Shown here: piece after piece, positions 1 through 5,603 of the stretch | Position numbering within the stretch: the first letter of the stretch is position 1 | How the letters are laid out: every line of letters begins with the position of its first letter | Assembly: GCA_017615515.1 (NCBI GenBank) | Contig: JAFZZX010000071.1 | Location: 1 to 6,912 of the forward strand | DNA from: Clostridia bacterium | GTDB lineage: Bacteria > Bacillota > Clostridia > Christensenellales > CAG-1252 | Direction of reading: 5' to 3' | DNA: 6,912 bases | Position numbers and translations under genes: made by a program | The notes under the pieces: generated by a model | The model's input: the letters and a program-made list of their open reading frames with translations, nothing else | Database searches by the model: none | What the model was told of the DNA's origin: nothing

Positions 1-174
1 ACCTTTGTCGGGGCGGAGCACGCCGCCCATGATGCCGAGCAGGGTACTCTTGCCGCTGCCGCTCTCTCCCGTCACGGAGACGAATTCGCCCGAGCGGACC
101 TGAAAGGACACGCCGTGGAGTATCTCTCTGCCGTCAAAACTCTTGCTGACGTCCGAAACCGTAATATCTGCCAT
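1..174 (-). CDS. ABC transporter ATP-binding protein, N-terminal 58 codons (cut by window edge)
   Basis: This is the start of an ATPase subunit that would power an ABC transporter at the inner face of the membrane. Visible are a typical N-terminal beta strand (ITVSDVSKSFDG, residues 4-15), the segment ILHGVSFQVRSGEF (residues 18-31) and a perfect Walker A motif GESGSGKST (residues 36-44) for ATP binding, followed by LLGIMGGVLRPDKG. The ESGSGKSTLL wording with LHGVSF is typical of the LolD/MacB/FtsE-like branch that pairs with FtsX/MacB-type permeases, but the Q-loop, signature and Walker B lie outside the window, so the substrate cannot be assigned. The ATG at 174-172 is chosen because a strong GAGGTGA ribosome binding site sits 2 nt upstream and the family normally starts a few residues before the first strand. 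It follows ybaK by only 2 nt and is probably co-transcribed and translationally coupled with it. Confidence 0.93.
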   Translation of the reverse strand, partial: MADITVSDVSKSFDGREILHGVSFQVRSGEFVSVTGESGSGKSTLLGIMGGVLRPDKG

Positions 175-176
175 AG

Positions 177-183
177 TCACCTC
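177..183 (-). promoter_or_regulatory. Ribosome binding site of the ABC ATPase, overlapping the ybaK stop
   Basis: On the minus strand the motif GAGGTGA is an extended match to the anti-Shine-Dalgarno complement, and its core GAGG lies 5 nt before the ATG at 174. Its last three bases TGA are the ybaK stop codon. A ribosome finishing ybaK would therefore already be at the ATPase start, which points to translational coupling. Confidence 0.8.
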
Positions 184-650
184 ACCAAATCAGCGTATTT
201 CGCACCCGCCGCCCGCTCGAACGAGGCAGGGTCGACGGAGAGGAAGACGCCGAGCTTTCCTGCGCTCGTAACGATCCGCTCGAAGAGGATCGCCGTCTCG
301 TCTATATAGGTCGGAAACAGTTTTTTCATGCCGATCGGGCTGCAACCGCCGTGCACGTAACCCGTCAAGGGAAAGAGCATCTTTTGCGGGAGCATCTCCA
401 CGCTCTTTACCCCCGCGGCTTTCGCCGCTTTTTTAAGGTCCAGCGTCTCTGCGACGGGGATCACGAAGACGTAATGCCCGAGGTCGGCGCCGACCGTCAC
501 GAGGGTCTTGAAAACCGAAGCGGGATCGCGTGCCATCTTCGCCGCCGCGTCCACGCCGTCCGCGGGGATCACGGGGAGATAGATGGGCTCGTAGCTTTCG
601 CCCTTACTCTCCAGAATACGCATCGCGTTGGTTTTCTCGAACTTCTCCAT
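177..650 (-). CDS. ybaK: YbaK/EbsC-family Cys-tRNA(Pro) deacylase (trans-editing protein)
   Basis: This is a 157-aa protein with the full length and motif order of the YbaK/ProX editing fold. In this family the protein hydrolyses cysteine mischarged onto tRNA(Pro) by prolyl-tRNA synthetase, protecting translation fidelity in the cytoplasm. Visible hallmarks are the KTNAMRIL start (residues 6-13), VFKTLV at 46-51 containing the conserved lysine (K48), the IPV...LDLKKAAKAAGVKSVEM block (64-86), LTGYVHGGCSPIGMKK (95-110) with the conserved GG.SP.G, the PTYID strand (113-117) and the SAG..G element (129-134). The ATG at 650 is the only usable start: the next one (residue 10) would remove the conserved TNA segment, and there is no GTG or TTG between. 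That ATG has no Shine-Dalgarno and lies 7 nt after a perfect -10 box, so the mRNA is probably leaderless. It is the first gene of a unit with the ABC ATPase. The exact tRNA substrate (Cys-tRNA(Pro) or another misacylated species) is inferred from the family. Confidence 0.93.
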   Translation of the reverse strand: MEKFEKTNAMRILESKGESYEPIYLPVIPADGVDAAAKMARDPASVFKTLVTVGADLGHYVFVIPVAETLDLKKAAKAAGVKSVEMLPQKMLFPLTGYVHGGCSPIGMKKLFPTYIDETAILFERIVTSAGKLGVFLSVDPASFERAAGAKYADLVR

Positions 651-657
651 ATCGGTA

Positions 658-686
658 ATTATAGTCTAACCTCGGTTTTTTGTCAA
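658..686 (-). promoter_or_regulatory. Consensus sigma-70/SigA promoter of ybaK (leaderless)
   Basis: The minus strand reads TTGACA (686-681), a 17-nt spacer, then TATAAT (663-658): a perfect match to both hexamers with optimal spacing. Only 7 nt separate the -10 box from the ybaK ATG at 650. Transcription would be expected to start at about 651-650, leaving essentially no 5' UTR. Confidence 0.88.
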
Positions 687-713
687 TAACGGGCGCGGAG
701 AGGCAATATTTTC

Positions 714-743
714 TTGACTTTTTCGCGCGAAAACGCCTAAACT
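714..743 (+). promoter_or_regulatory. Promoter of the DMT permease gene (leaderless)
   Basis: TTGACT (714-719), an 18-nt spacer and TAAACT (738-743) form a -35/-10 pair with 5/6 and 4/6 matches. Six nt separate it from the ATG at 750, so the predicted +1 is the A of the start codon. It diverges from the ybaK promoter without overlapping it. The -10 box is weaker than in the neighbouring promoters. Confidence 0.62.
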
Positions 744-749
744 GACCGT

Positions 750-1700
750 ATGAAAGGCACGATCGACAAGACCAAGATGATGCGCTACGGATTCCTCTTC
801 GCGGCGGCGATCCTATGGGGGTTCTCTTTCGTCGTGCAAGCGGTGGACGAGATAGCACCTTTCACCTTCACGTCGACCCGTTCCTTCATCGGTTCGGCGG
901 TGCTTGTCCCCGTCTTCCTCGTAATGGACGCGATCGCGAAACGCAGGGGGGAAGTCCCTACGCGCTCCCTTGAAGAACGCAAAAAAGCACGTGGGACGTT
1001 GCTCATCGGCGGTGCGGTGTGCGGCACGGTCATCGCCGTCGCGGCGAACCTGCAACAATTCGGGATCTCGATGAACCTCGAAGCAGGCAAAGCGGGATTC
1101 ATCACCGCCATGTATATCGTACTGGTGCCGATCATCGGACTTTTTCTCGGCAAGAAAAGCGGCGCCGTCATCTGGATCTCGGTCGCGCTCGCGGTCACGG
1201 GGCTCTATCTGATCTGCGTAAAAGGCGCATTCCATATCAACGCGGGCGACCTGTGCCTGATCTTCTGCGCGATCGCCTACGCGTGTCATATCACGGTGGT
1301 GGACTACTTCGTGAACCGCGTGGACGGGGTCAAACTCAGTTGTCTGCAATTTTTAGTCTGCGGCGTGCTGTCCGCCCTTGCGGCGCTTGTGTTCGAGCGC
1401 GAGGCGTTCGACTTCGCCCTATTGATCTCTTATTACAAGACCTTCCTCTATATGGGGATATGCTCCTGCGGGATCGCCTACACCTTCCAGATCGTCGGAC
1501 AGAAGGGAACCAATCCGACGGCGGCGTCGCTGATCATGAGCCTCGAGGCGAGTTTCTCCCTTCTCTTCGGTATGCTCGTACTCGGCGAAGCGCTGACCGT
1601 ACGCGAATGGATCGGCATCGCGCTGATGCTCGTCGCGATCGTGCTGACGGAGACCAAGGAGCTATTCGTGAGGTCGCCCTCTCCCACAGTAAAGAATTGA
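750..1700 (+). CDS. DMT-superfamily permease with two EamA domains
   Basis: This 316-aa integral membrane protein has the length and roughly ten hydrophobic segments of the drug/metabolite transporter superfamily (EamA/RhaT-like 10-TMS class). The first half begins with YGFLFAAAILWGFSFVVQAV (residues 13-32), a typical EamA opening with its WG.SF pattern, and contains the GKAGFITAMYIVLVPIIG segment. The second half repeats the fold and ends with NPTAASLIMSLEASFSLLFG followed by LGE.LT..EWIGIALMLVAIVL, the usual EamA C-terminal signature. These carriers are mostly proton- or metabolite-coupled exporters of amino acids, nucleosides or drugs; nothing here identifies the substrate. The start at 750 has no Shine-Dalgarno and sits at the predicted transcription start. 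The alternative Met at residue 10-11 also lacks a ribosome binding site. The gene is divergent from ybaK. The lipoprotein gene 61 nt downstream has its own promoter, so the two need not form an operon. Confidence 0.92.
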   Translation: MKGTIDKTKMMRYGFLFAAAILWGFSFVVQAVDEIAPFTFTSTRSFIGSAVLVPVFLVMDAIAKRRGEVPTRSLEERKKARGTLLIGGAVCGTVIAVAANLQQFGISMNLEAGKAGFITAMYIVLVPIIGLFLGKKSGAVIWISVALAVTGLYLICVKGAFHINAGDLCLIFCAIAYACHITVVDYFVNRVDGVKLSCLQFLVCGVLSALAALVFEREAFDFALLISYYKTFLYMGICSCGIAYTFQIVGQKGTNPTAASLIMSLEASFSLLFGMLVLGEALTVREWIGIALMLVAIVLTETKELFVRSPSPTVKN

Positions 1701-1725
1701 CAGCCCTTGTCGCGCCCCCTCGGGC

Positions 1726-1754
1726 TTGACGAATGCGCGCGCATATGTTATAGT
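1726..1754 (+). promoter_or_regulatory. Promoter of the lipoprotein gene (leaderless)
   Basis: TTGACG (1726-1731), a 17-nt spacer and TATAGT (1749-1754) each match consensus at 5 of 6 positions. The ATG at 1762 begins 7 nt after the -10 box, so the transcript is expected to start at 1761-1762 with no leader. This is the third promoter of this layout in the window. Confidence 0.78.
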
Positions 1755-1761
1755 GATTGAG

Positions 1762-3096
1762 ATGAAACGCACCTTGCTGACGATCCTAACCGTCCTACTG
1801 ATCCTGATCCTCGCGATCGGGCTTTTTGCTTGCAAGGAGCATCCCACCGACACGTCGGAGACGACGGACGAACTCGCCTTGAAGACCGTGAACGTCGTGA
1901 TCCCGAACGGCGAAAACAATCAAAAGATCGCGACCGACCTCGTCGCCCTGCTGACCGAAGCGGGGCTCGAAGAGGCGGAGATCCGCGCCGTATTGACCGC
2001 TCTCGGCGGCGATGACGCGGTGAAATACGAATACGCCTTGATCGACCTATCGGCGGGGCAACTCCGCGCCGAACACACCGATTCCTATCGCTCCGCTCTG
2101 CAAGCGATCGCGGGCGCGGTCAGTCCCGAACTGGCGGGCGGAGTCTATTATACGGCGGCGAAGCGCGAGCGCGCAGAGCTCCCGTACACCCTCGAGGACT
2201 GCAAGAAACTCTCCTCCCTGATCCTATCCGAGACCTCGGCATTCGACCTCGATCTGCTCGACGGGTTATCCGAAGCGCAGTCTCTCTCGATGAATGAGAA
2301 AGAGGCGAGGACCGCCCTCGTTTCGCTCGCCGCGTCGCTCCGTCAGGCGATCGGCGTATCGCAGGGTGCAAAAGACTACCTCTATTCCCTCGCGGCGAGT
2401 CGGATCGGGCAGCTCCAAGCGGACGAAGGCGCATCGGAAGAGGTGGAAACGTCCATAGGACAGCTACAAGATTTTCTCCGTTCTCTGATCGCGCAGCTGC
2501 GCGACCGCTACGACCTCGCGCTGACCTATGCGGCGGAATACCTCTCCACGGCGGACGCGCGCATCTTGATCGGCCTCACTTACGAGCGCCGGGAGAGCGT
2601 CGTCTATTACGGATACCTCTACAGCGACTGGAGCAAGACGCCGATCTCCGAGGAAGATTACCTGGCGCGCCGTGGCGGCTACGAGGAATATCTCGAGGTG
2701 CAGACGACCCTAAAAGGCTTCACCCGTGACGGCAGTTTCTACGTCGTATCCGACGAGGACGCCGCGATAGCGGAAAGGGTCTATCGCCTGAACCTCGCCT
2801 ACCGAGCCTACAGCGCCCTAAAGGACGGAATGAAGAGCGCCTTCCGCGCCGCCCTGCCCGATCTATTCGAGATCCTCACGCAAAACCAAGGCATCGTCGC
2901 CGACCTCCTCAATCGTGAGATCATCGAGGACAGCGGCGCCCCCGCCGCCTCGTTCGACGAACTGCTATCCGCCCTGCCCGCGATCGCGGACTACGACGTG
3001 ACGGACGGCATCACGGAAACGGAACGCGCCGCCGCCCGCTCCACCCTCGCGGTATTCGAGCGGTATCTGCACGGCTATTTGCCGAGGATATACTGA
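1762..3096 (+). CDS. Predicted lipoprotein of unknown function, 444 aa
   Basis: No known family was recognised. The first 24 residues form a classical lipoprotein signal: MKRT, a long Leu/Ile-rich core (residues 5-22), then LFAC with the acylated cysteine at C24. Phe at the -2 position is slightly unusual for a lipobox. The mature part would be membrane-anchored on the outside of the cell. It starts with a short acidic Thr/Ser-rich linker and continues as a mostly alpha-helical, Ala/Leu/Glu-rich chain, with a Tyr-rich central stretch (ESVVYYGYLYSDWS...EEYLEVQ) and several helix-like repeats up to the end YLHGYLPRIY. The ATG at 1762 is chosen over an in-frame TTG at 1726 because the latter is the -35 hexamer, and because starting at 1762 gives a clean signal peptide. 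There is no Shine-Dalgarno. The gene stands alone between the permease and the MDR gene. Function is not inferable from sequence reading. Confidence 0.85.
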   Translation: MKRTLLTILTVLLILILAIGLFACKEHPTDTSETTDELALKTVNVVIPNGENNQKIATDLVALLTEAGLEEAEIRAVLTALGGDDAVKYEYALIDLSAGQLRAEHTDSYRSALQAIAGAVSPELAGGVYYTAAKRERAELPYTLEDCKKLSSLILSETSAFDLDLLDGLSEAQSLSMNEKEARTALVSLAASLRQAIGVSQGAKDYLYSLAASRIGQLQADEGASEEVETSIGQLQDFLRSLIAQLRDRYDLALTYAAEYLSTADARILIGLTYERRESVVYYGYLYSDWSKTPISEEDYLARRGGYEEYLEVQTTLKGFTRDGSFYVVSDEDAAIAERVYRLNLAYRAYSALKDGMKSAFRAALPDLFEILTQNQGIVADLLNREIIEDSGAPAASFDELLSALPAIADYDVTDGITETERAAARSTLAVFERYLHGYLPRIY

Positions 3097-3165
3097 TCTT
3101 TTCCGAAAAGCGCACCCTTTTCTCGGGACGCCGTCAACCCCATAACGCCGCAAGGCGCATTCTTC

Positions 3166-3194
3166 TTTACTTTGTCATTCACGCGTGATATAAT
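3166..3194 (+). promoter_or_regulatory. Extended -10 promoter of the MDR-like gene
   Basis: TGATATAAT (3186-3194) is an extended -10 element with a perfect TATAAT. A weaker -35, TTTACT (3166-3171, 4/6), lies 17 nt upstream. The expected start is at about 3201, giving a leader of some 27 nt, unlike the three leaderless promoters in this window. Confidence 0.72.
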
Positions 3195-3211
3195 ATAGAC
3201 ACTTCGTTCAT

Positions 3212-3219
3212 AGAAGGAG
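3212..3219 (+). promoter_or_regulatory. Ribosome binding site of the MDR-like gene
   Basis: AGAAGGAG ends 8 nt before the ATG at 3228. It is a strong Shine-Dalgarno that fixes this start and shows that the host uses conventional initiation for some genes. Confidence 0.85.
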
Positions 3220-3227
3220 CTTTTTGT

Positions 3228-4202
3228 ATGAAAGTATGGAAAGTCGTGGGACCGAAAACCCTCTCGATGGAAGAGGAACAAGGGGAACTTCGGCCCGACT
3301 ACGTAAAAGTAAAAATCAGCCGCCTCGGACTGACCGGTGCGGACCTCGCGGTCTACGAAGGACAGACCGACGTGCCGCTCCCCATCATTCCCGGCAGGAT
3401 CGCGACCGGCGTGATCAGCGAAGTGAATCCCGGCAGCAGTTTCCGCAAGGGAGAGCGCGTCCTGCTCTCGCCCTACGTCAAGGATAAGAAGGGTCGCCTT
3501 TTGACCCGCGGGCTGGACGTCGACGGATATCTCGCGGACTACGTCGTCTTGCCCGAGAGCTCGGTCTATGCCCTGCCCGAGAGTATCACCGAGGATATGG
3601 GCGTCTTCGCCGAGTATATCAGCATCGCGGCGGGACTGACCGACAAACTCGACCTCAAGCACGAGCAGTACGTGGCGATCCTCGGCGCCAATGCGCTGGG
3701 CCTTATTTTCGCGCAACTCGCGATCTACTATCAGGCGATCCCGATCATCATCGACCGCTCGGACAAGAAACTTGAAGAAGCGGCGGGATTCGGCATCTAT
3801 TACCGCATCAATTCGTCCAAGCAGGACGCGGCGAAACGCATCAAGCAGATCACTTGCGGCAAGATGGCGGACTGCACCGTCTTTGAGTGCCGTTCCTCCC
3901 AGCAACCGCAACTCGCCTTCTCCCTGACCGCCGAGGGCGGCAAGGTGGGCATCGTCGGATACGACAGTTTCGTCAGCAAGCTGAACGCCGACATCGCCGC
4001 GATCATGGGCAGACCACTCTCGGTCGTCGGCATCAACAACGGCGCGCAGGATATGAACGCGGCGATCAATCTCCTCGCGAATGACGTGGTCAAGGTGGAC
4101 AACATCGCGGATCAGACGGTGGATTTCCTCGCCGCACCCGACGCCTTCGTCCTCTCTCGAGACAGCGAAAACAACTACCTGAAGATCCTGATCAAGTGCT
4201 GA
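3228..4202 (+). CDS. Medium-chain dehydrogenase/reductase (MDR)-like protein lacking zinc ligands
   Basis: This 324-aa protein shows the two-domain plan of the alcohol/sorbitol dehydrogenase-like MDR superfamily. The N-terminal GroES-like domain (about 1-118) has VKVKISRLGLTGADLAVYEG, PIIPGR..TGVISEV and the FRKGERVLLSPYV strand. The Rossmann domain (about 145-290) has VAILGANALG (149-158), a degenerate GxGxxG, and IIIDRS with D176, which suggests NAD(H) rather than NADP(H). The end, NYLKILIKC, matches the usual MDR C-terminus. The normal catalytic zinc ligands are not conserved: the position of the GHE histidine is Arg57 and the usual Cys of the C-G-(S/T)-D motif is Thr36. The four-Cys structural zinc loop is absent. 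It may therefore be a zinc-independent reductase or a divergent, possibly non-catalytic member; the substrate is unknown. It is monocistronic with its own promoter, and its last 11 bp overlap the convergent IS transposase reading frame. Confidence 0.85.
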   Translation: MKVWKVVGPKTLSMEEEQGELRPDYVKVKISRLGLTGADLAVYEGQTDVPLPIIPGRIATGVISEVNPGSSFRKGERVLLSPYVKDKKGRLLTRGLDVDGYLADYVVLPESSVYALPESITEDMGVFAEYISIAAGLTDKLDLKHEQYVAILGANALGLIFAQLAIYYQAIPIIIDRSDKKLEEAAGFGIYYRINSSKQDAAKRIKQITCGKMADCTVFECRSSQQPQLAFSLTAEGGKVGIVGYDSFVSKLNADIAAIMGRPLSVVGINNGAQDMNAAINLLANDVVKVDNIADQTVDFLAAPDAFVLSRDSENNYLKILIKC

Positions 4203-5451
4203 AAGTCCTAACGGGCAACACCTTATCATCATAATTCACGGCGCCCGTTTCGGGCGTCGTGTTTTCTTGTCCCGCCGCCTCGAGGGGAAGAGGCGAGACA
4301 TAAGGCTTGCCGCTTTTTAAGACGGCGTAGAGAATGCGCGTCATTTTCTTCATACCGTGCGAAAGCGCGACGAAAAAATGCTTGCCCTCGGCGCGTTTGC
4401 GGTCGACGTAGGCGCGCATCACGGGGTCGAGAACGTAGGCGGATTTGGTGGCGAGAAAGAGTGCGTTCCTTAAATACTTCGATCCTTTCTTCACCATCGT
4501 GCTGTGCGTTTGGCGAAACTTACCCGATTCGTAGATCATCGGTTCGCCGCCGACGAACGCGAGCAATTTCGCGTCGCTGTCGAAGTTCTTGATATTACCG
4601 ATCTCGGCGAGAATGGTCGCGCCCGTATTGACCCCGATGCCGGGTATGGTCAGGATCGGGGAGCGGAGCCTACATAGGATCGAGGCGAGTTTCTCCTCGA
4701 TACCTGTAAGTTCGTCCTCAAGGAAGGCGATCAAACGGGAAAGCCGCTTGAGCTCGTAGGCGTCCCCCGCGTTGCTGACGCCGATGCTCTCTTCCGCCGC
4801 GGAGATCAGCTCGTCCGCGCGCTTGCCGTAGCGACCGTAGGACATACGATCCAGATTCTTGACGAGGCGGTCGCGGTCGGCGGACAACACCTCGCGCGGC
4901 GAAGAATACTTGCCGATGAGTTCGACCGCGCTGCGGTAATTCACGTTGAAGTGCTTTTCAAATTCGGGGAAAACGAGTTGCAACACGCGACGGTAGCGGT
5001 TCTTGGTGATCTGGAGCGTCCGTTGTACGCGATAGCGGTAACGGGTCAAGGACTTCAAGACCATCACGTCGTGGATCACGTAGCGCCGCTTTTCAAGGGC
5101 GGTCTCCGCCGTGACCTCTGCGATATAGCGCGCGTCGCTCTTGTCCGTCTTGGTGCTGCGGAGCGACTTGGACTTCCTGTAAAGGTTCACCTTCAAGGGG
5201 TTCAGCGCCACGACGGCGTAGTCCAGCCCCTTTAGATATTGAAAAAGGTTCTGCGAATAGTGCCCCGTGTGCTCCAGTCCGATCTTGACCTCTTCTTTCC
5301 TCTTTCGCGCCGACGTGATCAGCGCGTGCAGTTTCGTAAACCCCTCGCGCGAGTTCTCGATCGTGCAATTGTCGAGGACGACCTCGCCGTCGTCCCGCAT
5401 GATGTGGCAGTCGTGCTTGTCCTTCGCCACGTCGATCCCTACGTAAATCAT
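4192..5451 (-). CDS. IS110-family transposase (DEDD RuvC-like plus serine domain)
   Basis: This 419-aa transposase-recombinase has both IS110 domains. The N-terminal RuvC-like DEDD domain opens with MIYVGIDVAKDKHD and supplies D7, E60 (GLEHTGHY), D103 and D106 (TKTDKSDARYIAE). A helical, basic middle region (about 120-260) follows. The C-terminal Transposase_20-type domain has ILTIPGIG (266-273), AFVGGEPMIYESGKF (298-312) and KKGSKYLRNAL with the probable serine nucleophile S324. All expected active-site residues are present and no frameshift is seen, so it looks intact. The ATG at 5451 is chosen because AAGGAGG lies 7 nt upstream and the family starts at this Met. A longer in-frame start at 5661 would run through a terminator hairpin. 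The tail after about residue 384 (KPY) is unusual: it is encoded across a plus-strand terminator hairpin and into the end of the MDR gene, so it may derive partly from flanking host DNA. Confidence 0.95.
   Translation of the reverse strand: MIYVGIDVAKDKHDCHIMRDDGEVVLDNCTIENSREGFTKLHALITSARKRKEEVKIGLEHTGHYSQNLFQYLKGLDYAVVALNPLKVNLYRKSKSLRSTKTDKSDARYIAEVTAETALEKRRYVIHDVMVLKSLTRYRYRVQRTLQITKNRYRRVLQLVFPEFEKHFNVNYRSAVELIGKYSSPREVLSADRDRLVKNLDRMSYGRYGKRADELISAAEESIGVSNAGDAYELKRLSRLIAFLEDELTGIEEKLASILCRLRSPILTIPGIGVNTGATILAEIGNIKNFDSDAKLLAFVGGEPMIYESGKFRQTHSTMVKKGSKYLRNALFLATKSAYVLDPVMRAYVDRKRAEGKHFFVALSHGMKKMTRILYAVLKSGKPYVSPLPLEAAGQENTTPETGAVNYDDKVLPVRTFST
4238..4268 (+). terminator. Rho-independent terminator of the MDR-like gene
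   Basis: The arms 4238-4247 and 4251-4260 form a 10-bp GC-rich stem (one G-U pair) with a TTT loop, followed by GTTTTCTT. It is oriented for plus-strand transcripts and begins 36 nt after the MDR stop codon. The hairpin also lies inside the transposase reading frame on the other strand, where it encodes residues near the C-terminus. Confidence 0.75.
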
Positions 5452-5458
5452 TTCTATT

Positions 5459-5465
5459 CCTCCTT
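5459..5465 (-). promoter_or_regulatory. Ribosome binding site of the IS110 transposase
   Basis: AAGGAGG on the minus strand, 7 nt before the ATG at 5451, is a full Shine-Dalgarno match and fixes the start of the transposase. It lies just 8 nt beyond the T-run of the upstream terminator, so translation requires transcription to pass that hairpin or to start inside it. Confidence 0.88.
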
Positions 5466-5473
5466 CGTATGAT

Positions 5474-5498
5474 AAAAAATGCGGCGTTGCCGCCGCAT
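5474..5498 (-). terminator. Rho-independent terminator between IS promoter and transposase
   Basis: On the minus strand, ATGCGGCG, a GCAA loop and CGCCGCAT form a perfect 8-bp stem closed by a GNRA tetraloop. Its final T begins an uninterrupted run of six T. The hairpin stands between the IS promoter (5603-5576) and the transposase ribosome binding site. It could end a separate small RNA, attenuate transposase expression, or block read-through from the upstream host gene. Confidence 0.85.
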
Positions 5499-5569
5499 GC
5501 GCCGCCGAGCCGTATCCTCCCGTAAAAACGACTTGCGTTAGGTATTGTAAAAACCGGACATCGGAGCGC
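5474..5569 (-). ncRNA. Candidate IS110 bridge/seek RNA (about 96 nt)
   Basis: A promoter at 5603-5576 and a terminator at 5498-5474 delimit a short transcription unit with no convincing start codon and ribosome binding site, immediately upstream of the transposase. IS110-group elements encode a structured guide (bridge) RNA in the non-coding region 5' of the transposase; this is family knowledge. Visible inside are two copies of GTTTTTAC (minus strand, at 5554-5547 and 5529-5522), a small AACG/CGTT hairpin and possible CTCC/GGAG long-range pairing. The length is short for the IS621 bridge RNA. An attenuated transposase leader is the main alternative. Confidence 0.4.
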
Positions 5570-5575
5570 GGATAT

Positions 5576-5603
5576 ATTATAGCACAAGAAATCGAAATGG
5601 AAA
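5576..5603 (-). promoter_or_regulatory. IS110 internal promoter with extended -10
   Basis: On the minus strand, TGCTATAAT (5584-5576) is an extended -10 with a perfect hexamer. TTTCCA (5603-5598), 16 nt upstream, is a weak -35 (4/6). Expected transcription start is near 5569. A good -10 with a poor -35 near the left end fits IS110-type elements in which circularisation brings in a better -35 from the other end, but that is inference. Confidence 0.6.

Larger units (their letters stand above)
4192..5603 (-). mobile_element. IS110-family insertion sequence (boundaries approximate)
   Basis: The element contains the intact transposase plus a 5' non-coding region with a promoter, hairpin terminator and ribosome binding site. 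It lies between two convergent host genes (MDR-like, plus strand; 389-aa membrane protein, minus strand), each with a hairpin beyond its stop codon. IS110 elements generally lack terminal inverted repeats and make no obvious target duplications, and none were found by eye. The exact ends therefore could not be fixed: the transposase-stop side is somewhere within about 4192-4270 and the upstream side within about 5570-5660. Confidence 0.65.

Noticed and set aside
1701..1725. AGCCC...GGGCT inverted repeat between permease and lipoprotein as a terminator
   Set aside because: It has only five pairs with a 15-nt loop, no T-run follows, and the 3' arm overlaps the next promoter.
1726..1761. Longer lipoprotein reading frame starting at TTG 1726
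   Set aside because: The TTG is the first half of the -35 hexamer, transcription should begin near 1761, and the added residues would spoil the signal peptide.
3103..3126. CCGAAAAG/CTTTTCTCGG hairpin after the lipoprotein gene as a terminator
   Set aside because: The stem is short and bulged and no T-run follows. A small CGCC-GCAA-GGCG hairpin further on (about 3147-3158) is equally weak.
3172..3194. TTGTCA at 3172-3177 as the -35 for the MDR gene
   Set aside because: The spacer to TATAAT would be only 11 nt. TTTACT at 17 nt plus the extended -10 is preferred.
3075..4232. 385-codon minus-strand frame opposite the MDR gene
   Set aside because: It is an antisense shadow with an Asp/Arg/Val-rich translation and no family resemblance, while the plus-strand MDR has domains, promoter, ribosome binding site and terminator.
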